Below are positions 32,377 to 44,100 of a stretch of DNA of 64,000 nucleotides, in pieces. Made by a program: the position numbers and the translations under genes. The stretch covers positions 491,501-555,500 of the forward strand of contig CAJNDT010002035.1 in assembly GCA_905221615.1 (NCBI GenBank), given 5' to 3'. The DNA comes from Symbiodinium sp. CCMP2592. Taxonomy: Eukaryota; Sar; Dinophyceae; Suessiales; Symbiodiniaceae. Under the pieces are notes generated by a model. That model saw only the letters and a list, made by a program, of their open reading frames with translations, did not search any database and was not told where the DNA came from. Each line of letters begins with the position of its first letter. The stretch's first letter is position 1.

Positions 32377-34308
32377 ATACAGTGCCGGGAAGCTAAAGCA
32401 ACACCAATCTTTCCCTGCACCAAAGTCTGTACCAAAATTGTCGGCCTTTGGGCAAAAGTTGCCGCAGCTCCTCTGGACTCAACGGGTTGCCGGAAAGAGG
32501 CGGTTTTCCGTCAGGGAAATATTCCTGCAGAGCCCGTGTGAGGTGCGAATGTGGACAATCCAGAATACCCACCTGCTCAAAGGCAGTGGCCCACCGAACA
32601 CTGCACAGAAACTTACTGGAGATATCGGACATCAGCTTCAAGAACGCATGAGGATTGAAATCTCCAGCAGACCGGCATTGAGTATACCGTTCACGTATGC
32701 GGCGCTTCATTGCGGCAAAGCAATGCGTGTCCAGGGGCTGCACGAGACTTGTTAGGCCGGCGGGCACGGGCACAACCCGAAAGTTCAATCTGCGAGCCTC
32801 CAAGAGGACATTCTTGGTGATGTGCGGGCTGGCTGTATCCCAAACCAGAAGGACTTTCTTGTCAACTCCAGACAAAGCGGCTTTCAAAGTGGCGAGAATC
32901 CACATCATGCTTTCCTCTGTACTCCACGCCGTCTTTGCCATCCGCAGATGCAGGTTGGGTACTGTGGCTGCTCCGGCTGTTCCTCTCTTTGAGAGCCACC
33001 TCCCATTGCTGAGTAAGAATTGTGGCAACCGTGGCTGTAAGGAACTGTCCGTCGTTATCAATGCCACATATGTACAGAAAGCCTTGTGAAGACGCTTGTC
33101 CTTCATGGGAATCCTGCCACGTAATCCCTTGTCGATCAGACCCTTCGGTCTGGAACCCCCCAAACATATGGAAGTCTCGTCCAAATTGACGACGATAGCC
33201 GCACCACCCGCCCAGACTTGCTCAAGGTGCTTGATATGCTGCCAGAATAAGCAAACCTGCCGCCAGAAGAAAAGCTCCTACCCGAAGCCCAAAAGGGGAA
33301 CACCGGGAGCCCTCTAGAGGCCATAGCGCGGGCTTTACGTGCTCAAAACTGGCTTGGTTTCTGAGGACAGAACAGACCTCAACAACGGGACCCACAAGTC
33401 ACCAGTTTGGGTGCCCTGGCCTTGCAACGCACATCTTCTGGAGACAAGTCCATACCAGGCTTGGGCACTTGCAGGACGAAGTTGGCACGAAGGCGAAACT
33501 GCTGTCCCCATTTGCGCACGGCCCTCCCGCGATCGTGGCAAGCGCGCCCATCCTCGATGGAAGCGGCCAGCTTGTCAGCCACCTCACACGCGCCCACGCG
33601 CCTGCAGAAGACCACAAATGCCAAAGCCGCTTGTTTCAACGTTGGGGCGACGCCACGCTCACGATTTTGACAGCGAACCCAACGGGTAACTTCAACTTGT
33701 GCCCAAAAACGCACTGCTGCATTAAAAGCAGCATGTTCGCGCTTTGTCTCCGGCTGCTGCAGCTTTAACAACGCGCTAACATCCATTGACAGCACAGAAC
33801 GCTCCACAAGTTCCTCGGCGAACGGCATCGCAACTGGCGGCAAGCTCTGCCGGCGCAGCTGCTCATGCACGTAGGCTGCAGCTACGAGTACGTCCCACCC
33901 AGATATGAGGAAGACGGTAATAGCCACGGTCATTTGGTAGAGAGTGAGGCCACCACGCTGTTTTTTTGCTTTCGCACGTTGACGTGCTTTCTTGGCAGCC
34001 GCTACAGCCCGTGTGACTTTCTGGAGTGGATCCTTACCACCAAAATGCTTAACAAACATGTTCATCTTAACATTGCGCGTCTACGCGGCCCGCCATTGAC
34101 TACAAAAGCGTCCGACTTGCAAACTCTCCACTCTCCAGTAAAACCAACCTGTCCTGAGTGGTTACCGGGGGCGCGGGCGCCGCAGCAGAAGACTCCTGCA
34201 ACTGGACCACGGAAGCAAGAAGCTCTGCTGCAGCACTGTACAAACTGTACACACGGTACTGAGCCACACCTGCAGCTGCTGACCGACTGTAGCATACGGA
34301 TGGCATTA
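32377..34308. repeat. Tandem duplication, unit 1 of 1,932 bp
   Basis: Unit 1 matches unit 2 (34309-36240) at a constant offset of 1,932. I saw only two substitutions near the end (34219 G versus 36151 A; 34241 C versus 36173 G). The borders share ATAC, and the unit begins 'atacagtgccgggaagc'. It contains the 3' exons of a pogo-like transposase. Confidence 0.95.
32393..34065 (-). pseudogene. Extra, 5'-truncated copy of the pogo-like transposase
   Basis: The exons at 34065-33379 and 33277-32393 are identical in protein to those in unit 2. The copy lacks the coiled-coil exons, because the duplicated unit ends before them and the sequence upstream is the start of unit 2. The catalytic exon is intact, so a truncated transposase could in principle be made. 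Confidence 0.6.
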
Positions 34309-36240
34309 ATACAGTGCCGGGAAGCTAAAGCAACACCAATCTTTCCCTGCACCAAAGTCTGTACCAAAATTGTCGGCCTTTGGGCAAAAGTTGCCGCAGC
34401 TCCTCTGGACTCAACGGGTTGCCGGAAAGAGGCGGTTTTCCGTCAGGGAAATATTCCTGCAGAGCCCGTGTGAGGTGCGAATGTGGACAATCCAGAATAC
34501 CCACCTGCTCAAAGGCAGTGGCCCACCGAACACTGCACAGAAACTTACTGGAGATATCGGACATCAGCTTCAAGAACGCATGAGGATTGAAATCTCCAGC
34601 AGACCGGCATTGAGTATACCGTTCACGTATGCGGCGCTTCATTGCGGCAAAGCAATGCGTGTCCAGGGGCTGCACGAGACTTGTTAGGCCGGCGGGCACG
34701 GGCACAACCCGAAAGTTCAATCTGCGAGCCTCCAAGAGGACATTCTTGGTGATGTGCGGGCTGGCTGTATCCCAAACCAGAAGGACTTTCTTGTCAACTC
34801 CAGACAAAGCGGCTTTCAAAGTGGCGAGAATCCACATCATGCTTTCCTCTGTACTCCACGCCGTCTTTGCCATCCGCAGATGCAGGTTGGGTACTGTGGC
34901 TGCTCCGGCTGTTCCTCTCTTTGAGAGCCACCTCCCATTGCTGAGTAAGAATTGTGGCAACCGTGGCTGTAAGGAACTGTCCGTCGTTATCAATGCCACA
35001 TATGTACAGAAAGCCTTGTGAAGACGCTTGTCCTTCATGGGAATCCTGCCACGTAATCCCTTGTCGATCAGACCCTTCGGTCTGGAACCCCCCAAACATA
35101 TGGAAGTCTCGTCCAAATTGACGACGATAGCCGCACCACCCGCCCAGACTTGCTCAAGGTGCTTGATATGCTGCCAGAATAAGCAAACCTGCCGCCAGAA
35201 GAAAAGCTCCTACCCGAAGCCCAAAAGGGGAACACCGGGAGCCCTCTAGAGGCCATAGCGCGGGCTTTACGTGCTCAAAACTGGCTTGGTTTCTGAGGAC
35301 AGAACAGACCTCAACAACGGGACCCACAAGTCACCAGTTTGGGTGCCCTGGCCTTGCAACGCACATCTTCTGGAGACAAGTCCATACCAGGCTTGGGCAC
35401 TTGCAGGACGAAGTTGGCACGAAGGCGAAACTGCTGTCCCCATTTGCGCACGGCCCTCCCGCGATCGTGGCAAGCGCGCCCATCCTCGATGGAAGCGGCC
35501 AGCTTGTCAGCCACCTCACACGCGCCCACGCGCCTGCAGAAGACCACAAATGCCAAAGCCGCTTGTTTCAACGTTGGGGCGACGCCACGCTCACGATTTT
35601 GACAGCGAACCCAACGGGTAACTTCAACTTGTGCCCAAAAACGCACTGCTGCATTAAAAGCAGCATGTTCGCGCTTTGTCTCCGGCTGCTGCAGCTTTAA
35701 CAACGCGCTAACATCCATTGACAGCACAGAACGCTCCACAAGTTCCTCGGCGAACGGCATCGCAACTGGCGGCAAGCTCTGCCGGCGCAGCTGCTCATGC
35801 ACGTAGGCTGCAGCTACGAGTACGTCCCACCCAGATATGAGGAAGACGGTAATAGCCACGGTCATTTGGTAGAGAGTGAGGCCACCACGCTGTTTTTTTG
35901 CTTTCGCACGTTGACGTGCTTTCTTGGCAGCCGCTACAGCCCGTGTGACTTTCTGGAGTGGATCCTTACCACCAAAATGCTTAACAAACATGTTCATCTT
36001 AACATTGCGCGTCTACGCGGCCCGCCATTGACTACAAAAGCGTCCGACTTGCAAACTCTCCACTCTCCAGTAAAACCAACCTGTCCTGAGTGGTTACCGG
36101 GGGCGCGGGCGCCGCAGCAGAAGACTCCTGCAACTGGACCACGGAAGCAAAAAGCTCTGCTGCAGCACTGTAGAAACTGTACACACGGTACTGAGCCACA
36201 CCTGCAGCTGCTGACCGACTGTAGCATACGGATGGCATTA
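34309..36240. repeat. Tandem duplication, unit 2 of 1,932 bp
   Basis: See unit 1. Unit 2 is contiguous with the upstream coiled-coil exons of the transposase gene, so it is probably the original and unit 1 the extra copy. Confidence 0.95.
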
Positions 36241-36856
36241 ATACTGTCTGGGACCCGTCGCCCGTCCCCTAGAAAAGCTTTGGTTTTAGAGGACACGGAA
36301 GGCCTCGGCAAGGGCCTCCATCTTCACAGAGACAAACACCACAGAGTTGAGCAAAAAGCTTTGGCGGTAACAGCAGTCATGTAAGAATCATGTCCTGCTT
36401 CAGCGAATTCGTTGCTCCACTGCGCACCACGGCAGAATAGGAACATTTGTTCTTTTTCCCCAGGCTTACACTTGAGGCACCTGCTCGCCCATTGGGCTGC
36501 ATCCAGCCGCACTGTACGCACATGTCGCGCACAATTCAGCTTACCAGAAAAACTTACACGTTTAGGAGTTACCCTTCATGCGGAGGATCTCTTGGAAATC
36601 TTCCGTGCTCAGCTCTTTCACGCGCTTCAAAAGCCTTGCACTTTCAAGACGATCCCAACCACCCATGCTGCAAGCTGTCCAGCCTCTGCTTCTTCTGCTT
36701 TGCGACTTTCAAGGCTTTCTGGGTTGCTTTGCTCTCTTCCTTAAGTGCTTTCTTGCGAGCCCGCAAACGCGCCAGACGTTGCTCCAGCGTCTCCTGGAGT
36801 GTAGCAGGGCCAAGGAGGATGTTCTGTCTGTCGTGTGGCACGTGTCGGTTGTCCAT
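34325..36856 (-). CDS. Pogo/Tigger-like DDE_1 transposase, several exons
   Basis: Exon 1 (36856 to about 36,680) starts MDNRHVPHDRQ and forms a coiled coil (LEQRLARLRARKKALKEESK). A small exon at about 36,633-36,575 reads LLKRVKELSTEDFQEILRMKG. The 35997-35311 exon is helical and probably DNA-binding (TLKQAALAFVVFCRRVGACEV). The 35209-34325 exon begins after a TAG acceptor (QHIKHLEQVWAGG) and holds the DDE core: the first Asp in LDETSICL, the second in LLVWDTASPH, the third in TSLVQPLDTHCF. The PAGLTSLVQPLD box is characteristic of the pogo/Tigger DDE_1 family, which normally cuts and pastes at TA. Several splice ends are inferred and at least one donor looks non-canonical. There is no visible lesion in the catalytic exon. 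Confidence 0.65.
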
Positions 36857-37262
36857 TCTGTTGGAAAAACTTGCCCAAAAACTGCGCAGGAACGGGGCAG
36901 GACCAACTACAGCGTCTCTTCTATTGGGAAAACCATTAGCGCAGGACCGTGCAGGACCACACTAGATGCAAAGCTGCAAGGTGGGGAGGGCGGTCCTGCA
37001 AAAACGCTGTGGGAGGATAGAATTATCTTCCAATAAAACGAGTTTGCAGGACCACGTGTTTTGCGGGCCTTCACACGGCTGATTACCGACAGCAGGCCTG
37101 AAGCACTGGCTTTGGGCTCCAGGCTGTTACTTGCAAACGATATCCAGGCAACGTCCTGCTCACTGTGCTGGGGACAAACATCACTACTAGTGGTCTCCAG
37201 TCTGTCCCTCGTCAAACTCTCTATCCAAAAAAGCCGTTTACATCCGGACATGCTGGCCGCGC

Positions 37263-37480
37263 TAGCGCCCACGTGCTGGTTTTCCCATGGAAATCACGCT
37301 TTACGTTCCTCTACCTTTGGCCTTACCTCCCCCTATGGCGCGCACACATGCTGGTTTTTGCCATGGAAATGACACTTTACGTCCCTCCACCTTTGGGCTT
37401 CCTTTGGGCTTACGTCCCCCTCTGGGGCCCCCACATGCTGGTTTTCCCATAGAAATCACGCTTTACGTCCCTGCACCCCG
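37263..37480. repeat. About 86-bp tandem repeat, 2.5 units
   Basis: 'gctggttttcccatggaaat' followed by 'cacgctttacgt' and 'ccacctttggg' recurs from 37,272, 37,350 and 37,438 with internal indels. Confidence 0.8.
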
Positions 37481-37659
37481 CTTGGCTGTTTATAATATTA
37501 ATAGACAAACGGAGCGCGGGGAAGTAAGAATTGAAGACCTTGAGGGCTCTAGCGTTGTACGGGGCACCCGTCTGTCAAGGGGGCCACACGTTACTCGTGT
37601 GCAATCACTGGAACGCTGGTGTTCTGTCACAGTTTGATGCCTTGTGGGTTTAGAGCTGT

Positions 37660-37845
37660 GAAAACACGCATAGTCTTTGCGCAAGGATGACATTCACAAC
37701 ATGTGCGAACAAAACGGACTGTACTCCGAACGCAGTCTCTGAGAGCTCGAAAACACGCATAGTCTTTGCGCAAGGATGACAGTCACAACACACGCGGACA
37801 AAACTGACGGTACTCCGAACGCAGTCTCTGAGAGCTCACAGGCAC
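37660..37845. repeat. About 87-bp tandem repeat, two units
   Basis: 'gaaaacacgcatagtctttg' to 'gcagtctctgagagctc' occurs twice, with small substitutions. Confidence 0.85.
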
Positions 37846-38179
37846 ACTTGAGACCTGGGCCGAGCGAAGCACTTTCAAGAGCTTCCCCAAAGGAACTTGC
37901 CAAGGCTGTCACGCAATCGAGATTTGAAGCTTGACGGACCTCAGAAACGAACTGCTTCAAGCTTCTCCGACCCACAAAGACGTCTTTCAAGAGCTTCTCC
38001 AAAGAACTTGCCAAGGCTGTCACTGAAGTTGAAGACTGTCACGGTTTAGGCTCTTTCTCCAAAGAACTTACCACGGCTGTCAACAGAGTTGAAGACTGTC
38101 ACGGTCTAAGCTTTAAAGGTTTAGGGTTTGGGGGAGTTTGCTTCTTCAAAGAAGACTGTCACGCTTGCGGCGTTAGGGT

Positions 38180-38480
38180 TTAGGGATTGGGGGAGCTTCT
38201 TCAAAGACTTGCCAAGGCTGTGACGAAATCAAGACGGTGGGCATCAGAGCCTCAAAAACAAAGTGCTTGCCAAGGTTTAGGGTTTGCGGGGGTGCTTCAA
38301 AGACTTGCCAAGGCTGTGACTCGAGATGATGACTGTGGGCATCAGAACCTCAAAAAACAAACTTATTTAAAGAACTTGCCGAGGTTTGGGGTTAGGGGAG
38401 CTTCTTCAAAGACTTGCCAAGGCTGTGACGAGATGAAGAAAGACTGTGGGCATCAGAGCCTGAAAACAGAAAGTGGTGCT
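38180..38480. repeat. About 100-bp tandem repeat, three units
   Basis: 'cttcaaagacttgccaaggc' occurs at about 38,200, 38,297 and 38,403. Each copy is followed by 'gtggg catcaga(g/a)cctcaaaa'. Confidence 0.85.
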
Positions 38481-38561
38481 TCAAGCTTCTTGCAAGACTG
38501 TCTCGGTGGAGGCTGAGGATTCGGCCGGCACGCGGAAGCTCAACGAAGCGGGCGTTACAGA

Positions 38562-38583
38562 CACACACACACACACACACACA
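38562..38583. repeat. (AC)n microsatellite
   Basis: An uninterrupted AC-dinucleotide run. Confidence 0.9.
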
Positions 38584-39782
38584 AGGACCAGGCACATTCA
38601 ACATGTTTGCGCAAGGGCCGTGCTCATTTTTTGCGAGTGTAAAGCTTCTAAACCAATCAAACTCTGACATGAGCAGAGCTTGTACCTTGTGAGCGCGTGT
38701 CGAGTTCAAGCCCGCTGTAGGTTCTGTGGGACACTAGCACAGGGATTCCGCGCAAATGCACGGCCGCTTTGAAACAGCCGCTGCACTGCACAAGTGACAA
38801 GGGTGGCACGCACGAAGCTTGAGATGGCCACTGCGCAAGGGTGACACGCACAAACCACGAGATAAGCACAGCCACTGTGCAAGGGTGACACGCACAATCC
38901 ACGTTCATGCCTCAGTCTCAACAGCAGTTGGAAGCTTGACAGTCTGATGATGTCACTTTAGACCAGGCCGCACAATCATGTCTGCTGCTTCCACTTTTGG
39001 CAAGGACAGAATGCGGCCCTTAGAAAGCAGAACGGCTTTTTGGAGGCAAAACCTCAGGTATTAGCTGCCAAAACAAAGAGCTTCCGCAGTTAAAGCCTCC
39101 GAAGGCAGAGTGCAAAATCACGTCAGCTGCGCAAGGGTCTCAAGCCTGAGCTCTCAGAGACTTCCAAGACAAGGCACGCTGAAACCCGCACTTGCTTCAC
39201 AAACAGGAGCGGTCCTGGGGACGTGGCCTGGTACCCGTGCATTACTAGGCAGAAGAACAAACGGATGCCCACCAAGACACTACCCGACGCTTTGCCTTGT
39301 CGTCGGTTGTGCTAAAGGTGGAGAACAGCTTGGCACATACGTGCTTGGCTTATCCTGTCCCAATGGCTTTACGCCATCGCAGAACACTTCTCGCATCGCC
39401 AAAGCGGCAACTCCGCTCCGGCAACCCTTCTGCGGATGGAGTTTCGTCAAGAGCACCTCCTACCAGTCTCAGCAGAACTGGTGGTTTCTAAAAATGGTCA
39501 ATGGTAAAACCCGCAAGCAACGCAAGGCACAAATCTTCTGCTTGCATTCTGCGCTTACAGCAGTCGTGTGTTTGCTTCCAACCTCTTCTAACCCACAGTG
39601 AGGTTCTCAGTTGTTGATTTGGAAAATCTTGCACAGCCTTGTTTCGCATGTCATGCTAATCCATGTTTCAAAACTGCGCTACACGGACCTGTGAAAGTCG
39701 TGCCCGTTTTTGTGTATGTACAGCAGAGCATGCGGGGAAGCTTTCCGATAAGTCGTGCCCACAATGCTAAACGCCTAGTACT

Positions 39783-40831
39783 ATGGGGGTACCTTAATGC
39801 GTCCTACAGTTTTCGTGGTTTTTCGAACACTGAAAATGGCCTCGCGCAATAATACAATTTTGGAATTGTTTGTCCACAAATCTTGAAACCTTCCAGACCC
39901 CCCGCTCCCCCCAAATTCAATGTTTATATAGAAGCGCCCAATCAGCATTGCGGCACACATTGCGGCACACATTGAAATTGAAGGGGCGGGGGGGAGGTTG
40001 CTGAATATGCAAACAAGAAGACTGTCAATGACTGACTGCTGCTGCACTCGATAAAAACCATAACTCCTTCATAAAGTCTCGTTATAGATCCTCCCCGAAG
40101 TCCTGCCTGATCTTTCCCTAAACCCTCGCATGGCCAAGGCCCCCGTAAACTTGTAGATAGACTACCCTACAATTTTTTGCACATGCCACCCCTCATGTTT
40201 TTCGTGTATGCTCCTCCAAACGCTTGCTTGCGGACCCTCCCCCAAATCCTGCCTTGCAGATCCTGCCCTAAACTCTGCAGATCCTTCCCTAAACCCCCCC
40301 TTTGGCATTCCAAACCCTGCCCCGCAGATCACTCCCATGCCTCCTGCAGCACAAATTCCTATTCTTCGTGCGCATTTCCGGTGTTTTGGTGGTCCTGCAG
40401 GCCTCCCAACCCTTAGCCCTCCAGATAATGCCGCCCAAGCCTCCACCTGGCATAGTGCCCGAATAGTGCCCGAAATAGTGCCCGAAATAGTGCCCGAATG
40501 AACCCTTCATAGTGCCCAAATACATTTCCTTTCGTAAAAGAAGGAAAATCTCCTTTTTCTTCGCGAAAAATCATTTGGGCACTATGAAGGGTTCATTCGG
40601 GCACTAGTTCGGGCACTATTTCGGGCACTATTCGGGCACTATTCGGGCACTATTTGAAGGCGTCTACTATTCATGCACCGCAGCCTTGCCAAGTCCCTCC
40701 CAACACTTCTCCAGGCCTGAAAACCTCCGTCCAGGGCTTCCCTACCCTGCCACACTTTCGACGAGCTTTACGAGCCCATTTTCGGGGCCCGGAAAACAAC
40801 AAAAAACGTAGGACACATCAGAGTACCCCCA
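39783..40831. mobile_element. Non-autonomous foldback element, copy A
   Basis: About 1,050 bp matching 41,311-42,370 at more than 95% by eye. The left end 'tatgggggtac' and the right end 'gtacccccaca' are inverted (core GGGGGTAC). There is no transposase. The interior contains the large hairpin listed separately. Target duplication is unresolved. Confidence 0.75.
40452..40653. repeat. 70-bp foldback hairpin of iterated units, copy A
   Basis: The left arm 40452-40521 and right arm 40573-40642 pair over 70 bp with one mismatch. Both arms are made of 11-12-bp units with the core ATAGTGCCC (left, 5 units) or GGGCACTAT/G (right, 6 units, extending to 40653). The 51-nt loop contains a second, smaller stem (ATTTCCTT/AAGGAAA). 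Confidence 0.93.
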
Positions 40832-41310
40832 CAGTTACAGTGGCAAACAACGGTGCTTAAGCAGCACAAGCCCAATCACCAGGGTAGCAACGGAGCGTTT
40901 TGATTGATTTCAACAGACGCGGTCGCTCGCGACACTGGTCGCCGCATGTCGAGCAAATCTTTGGTAAAGCTTCAAACACGTCTCCCTCGCAGAATTCCGC
41001 AGTTTTTGAGCTCGGGTTGGTCCCCATTTTGAGGCCAAAAATTGGTTCCCAAAGCTGAGACCGCCTGATTGGAAACTATTAGGGGAGACCCCATTTTGGG
41101 CTTCGTTTTTGGAGCTCGAAAATGGGCTCTAGAATGGATCGAAAACCTTTGGACAAAGACGCTCCCAATTGGATTGGAACTTTGCTCGAAAAACAACCTT
41201 GTAGCTATGCGCGGGGTCTGTGCGTGGTCAGCTTGAGACTGTTGACCATGATGTCATGACAACTACTTGTCATAAATACCACAGCATGGCAAGCAAGGCG
41301 GCAACTGACT
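40832..41310. other. Spacer between the two foldback elements
   Basis: No gene is recognised. Confidence 0.4.
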
Positions 41311-42370
41311 ATGGGGGTACCTTAATGCGTCCTACAGTTTTCGTGGTTTTTCGAACACTGAAAATGGCCTCGCGCGATAGTACAATTTTGGAATTGTTTG
41401 TCCACAAATCTTGAAACCTTCCAGACCCCCCGCTCCCCCCAAATTCAATGTTTACATAGAAGCGCCCAATGAGCATTGCGGCACACATTGCGGCACACAT
41501 TGAAATTGAGGGGGCGGGGGGGAGGTTTCTGAATATGCAAACAAGAAGACTGTCAATGACTGACTGCTGCTGCACTCGATAAAAACCATAACTCCTTCAT
41601 AAAGTCTCGTTATAGATCCTCCCCGAAGTCCTGCCTGATCTTTCCCTAAACCCTCGCATGGCCAAGGCCCCCGTAAACTTGTAGATAGACTACCCTACAA
41701 TTTTTTGCACATGCCACCCCTCATGTTTTTCGTGTATGCTCCTCCAAACGCTTGCTTGCGGACCCTCCCCCAAATCCTGCCTTGCAGATCCTGCCCTAAA
41801 CTCTGCAGATCCTTCCCTAAACCCCCCCTTTTGCATTCCAAACCCTGCCCCGCAGATCACTCCCCAATGCCTCCTGCAGCACAAATTCCTATTCTTCGTG
41901 CGCATTTCCAGTGTTTTGGTGGTCCTGCAGGCCTCCCAACCCTTAGCCCTCCAGATAATGCCGCCCAAGCCTCCACCTGGCATAGTGCCCGAATAGTGCC
42001 CGAATAGTGCCCGAAATAGTGCCCGAAATAGTGCCCGAATGAACCCTTCATAGTGCCCAAATACATTTCCTTTCGTAAAGGAAGGAAAATCTCCTTTTTC
42101 TTCGCGAAAAATCATTTGGGCACTATGAAGGGTTCATTCGGGCACTAGTTCGGGCACTATTTCGGGCACTATTCGGGCACTATTCGGGCACTATTTGAAG
42201 GCGTCTACTATTCATGCACCGCAGCCTTGCCAAGTCCCTCCCAACACTTCTCCAGGCCTGAAAACCTCCGTCCAGGGCTTCCCTACCCTGCCACACTTTC
42301 GACGAGCTTTACGAGCCCATTTTCGGGGCCCGGAAAACAACAAAAAACGTAGGACACATCAGAGTACCCC
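41311..42370. mobile_element. Non-autonomous foldback element, copy B
   Basis: The second copy has ends 'tatgggggtac' and 'gtacccctaca'. It differs from copy A by scattered substitutions, a 1-nt indel and one extra 11-bp unit in the hairpin left arm. Confidence 0.75.
41982..42194. repeat. 81-bp foldback hairpin of iterated units, copy B
   Basis: The left arm 41982-42062 and right arm 42114-42194 are both 81 nt and pair nearly perfectly, with six units on each side. Copy A has five units on the left and six on the right. Confidence 0.93.
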
Positions 42371-42861
42371 TACAGTAAGTGCATGATTTTGCACGCAAGC
42401 CGTTTCAGTGCTGTTTAACATGTTGAAGGCATGTAAAACACCAAGTAAGTGCAAGGTTCGGCAGTCGCCACCGGGACATAGTTCGAAGTGCATGTTTGTT
42501 GCGCTTACATGGTGAATTGCTGTTCGGAGTGGTTAAGCAACCGGCGAAAGGAACACATTTGTGAGCTCCTTCTCTGCGGGGAAGTCTTTTGGTGGCGCCT
42601 GTCGACGACTGAAACCCACAAGACAATGCGGGAAAACATTTTGCCGTGGCACGGTTTCCAAGATGATGATCTGCGGTGTTTGTTTGCTGCAGGGCACAGG
42701 CCTGTCGTCCCAGGTCCTGTGTGCAGTTGGGGATTCCGCTAAACCGCATCAATCGGGATCCTCGGACATGCTTTTTTCTCCTGGATGCTCCACCCAGTGT
42801 GCAGCTGTTATTTGCGATTCCAACAGAACTGCTTGGTGCCTGCGAAAGTCGCAACAATCTC

Positions 42862-43240
42862 GCGTCACCTTGCGGAAACACACGGTCAAACCATACAATC
42901 CAATTCTTTGATGACGTCTTGCATGCTTTGTTTCGCAGCGTCAGCTTGCGGAAACACGTTGTCAAGCCATACAATCCACTTCTTTGATGATGTCTTGCAT
43001 GCTTGTTTGCGCAGCATCACCATGCGGAAACGCATTGTCAAGCCTTGCAATCCAGTTCTTTGATGATGTCTTGCATGCTTGTTTGTGCAGCGTCACCTTG
43101 CAAAAAACATATTGTCAAGCCTTGCAATCCACTTCTTTGATGATGTCTTGCATGCTTGTTTGTGCAGCGTCACCTTGCGGAAACACAGTGTCAAACCACA
43201 CAATCCGCTAATAGCGGTAGGATCGGTAGGTTTAAGTCGT
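42862..43240. repeat. 76-bp satellite, about five units
   Basis: The anchor 'gc(g/a)tca(c/g)c' lies at 42862, 42938, 43014, 43090 and 43167 (spacing 76, 76, 76, 77). Each unit contains 'tttgatgatgtcttgcatgc'. It is not CRISPR-like, because the whole unit is conserved and there are no unique spacers. Confidence 0.92.
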
Positions 43241-43399
43241 TCCTGCCGGGGCGAAGTCGTCCCAACTCCACGTGCCGCAGGGTTTGGGCTAATTTTCCAT
43301 ATCTTTGTTCCCTTCTCCAGTCCTTAGTTTCTACGCGATGCAGCACTGTGCGCGGTCTTTTCTTGAATTTGGATATGTTGTGATGGCACTTACGCTTCG

Positions 43400-44100
43400 A
43401 GGTGGTGGCGTGCGAAATCGAGCCTCTACACGGCGAATGGCTGCGGGGATTCCACTGATATGTTTCTTGCGTAGGTACTTGCAAAATCGAGCGTCTACTT
43501 GGCAATTGGCTTGTTTTGATTTGGTGTCTGCTGCGATGCCACTGATGTCTTTCTGAGCGGCTGCTTGTGAAAGCGAGCGTCTACATGTGGACATGTGGAT
43601 GGGCTGGTTTTGATTTGCTGCCGCCGATGTGTTTCTTGAGCGAGCGCTGGCGAAATCGAGCCGCTACATGGCGAAAGGTTGGTTTTGATTTTCTGTTTGC
43701 TGCGATTCCACTGATGTGTTTCGGCGTAGGCTTCCGTGTTTCAGTGGTGCGGAATAGCAGGATTTTCTGCTTTCACAAGCGACTTTCCTTTATCTTCTGC
43801 TGCTATCGAAAAGGGGTCTCGGTCACTCCGTTTGGTCGTGAATCAACACATCTATCTCCCTTCAGCGCACTCTTGTGCTTAGCACCTGTCGTATCAGGTT
43901 TCGCAAGCCGGTTGGTATGGCTTAAGGTTTGGGCTGGTGGTTTGATGGTGTATGTGACAAGACAGTGGCTCGGCAGGAGCAGCTCCACATGCCGATGTAA
44001 CTCCAAGCAGCTCACGGGCTCTTTCTCCCCCAACTCCACATGCGAAATCGGGCGTCTACATGGGGATTGGTTGGCTTGTGTGTGCTATGATGCCACTGAT
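43400..44100. repeat. Degenerate satellite of roughly 90-100 bp
   Basis: 'gcgaaatcgagc(c/g)tctaca' and 'ttccactgatgtgtttc' alternate about five times with variable spacing. Confidence 0.7.

Larger units (their letters stand above)
36857..39782. other. Repeat-rich spacer
   Basis: Tandem blocks are listed separately. The rest has short GTGACACGCACAA repeats at 38,790-38,900 and no gene I can support. A plus-strand 163-codon frame at 39,110 has no recognisable features. Confidence 0.45.

Noticed and set aside
39110-39601. Plus-strand 163-codon frame
   Set aside because: No domain, no codon signature, and it lies in a repeat-rich spacer.
42862-43240. CRISPR-like periodicity
   Set aside because: The 76-bp unit is conserved over its full length, with no unique spacers, in a eukaryotic context.
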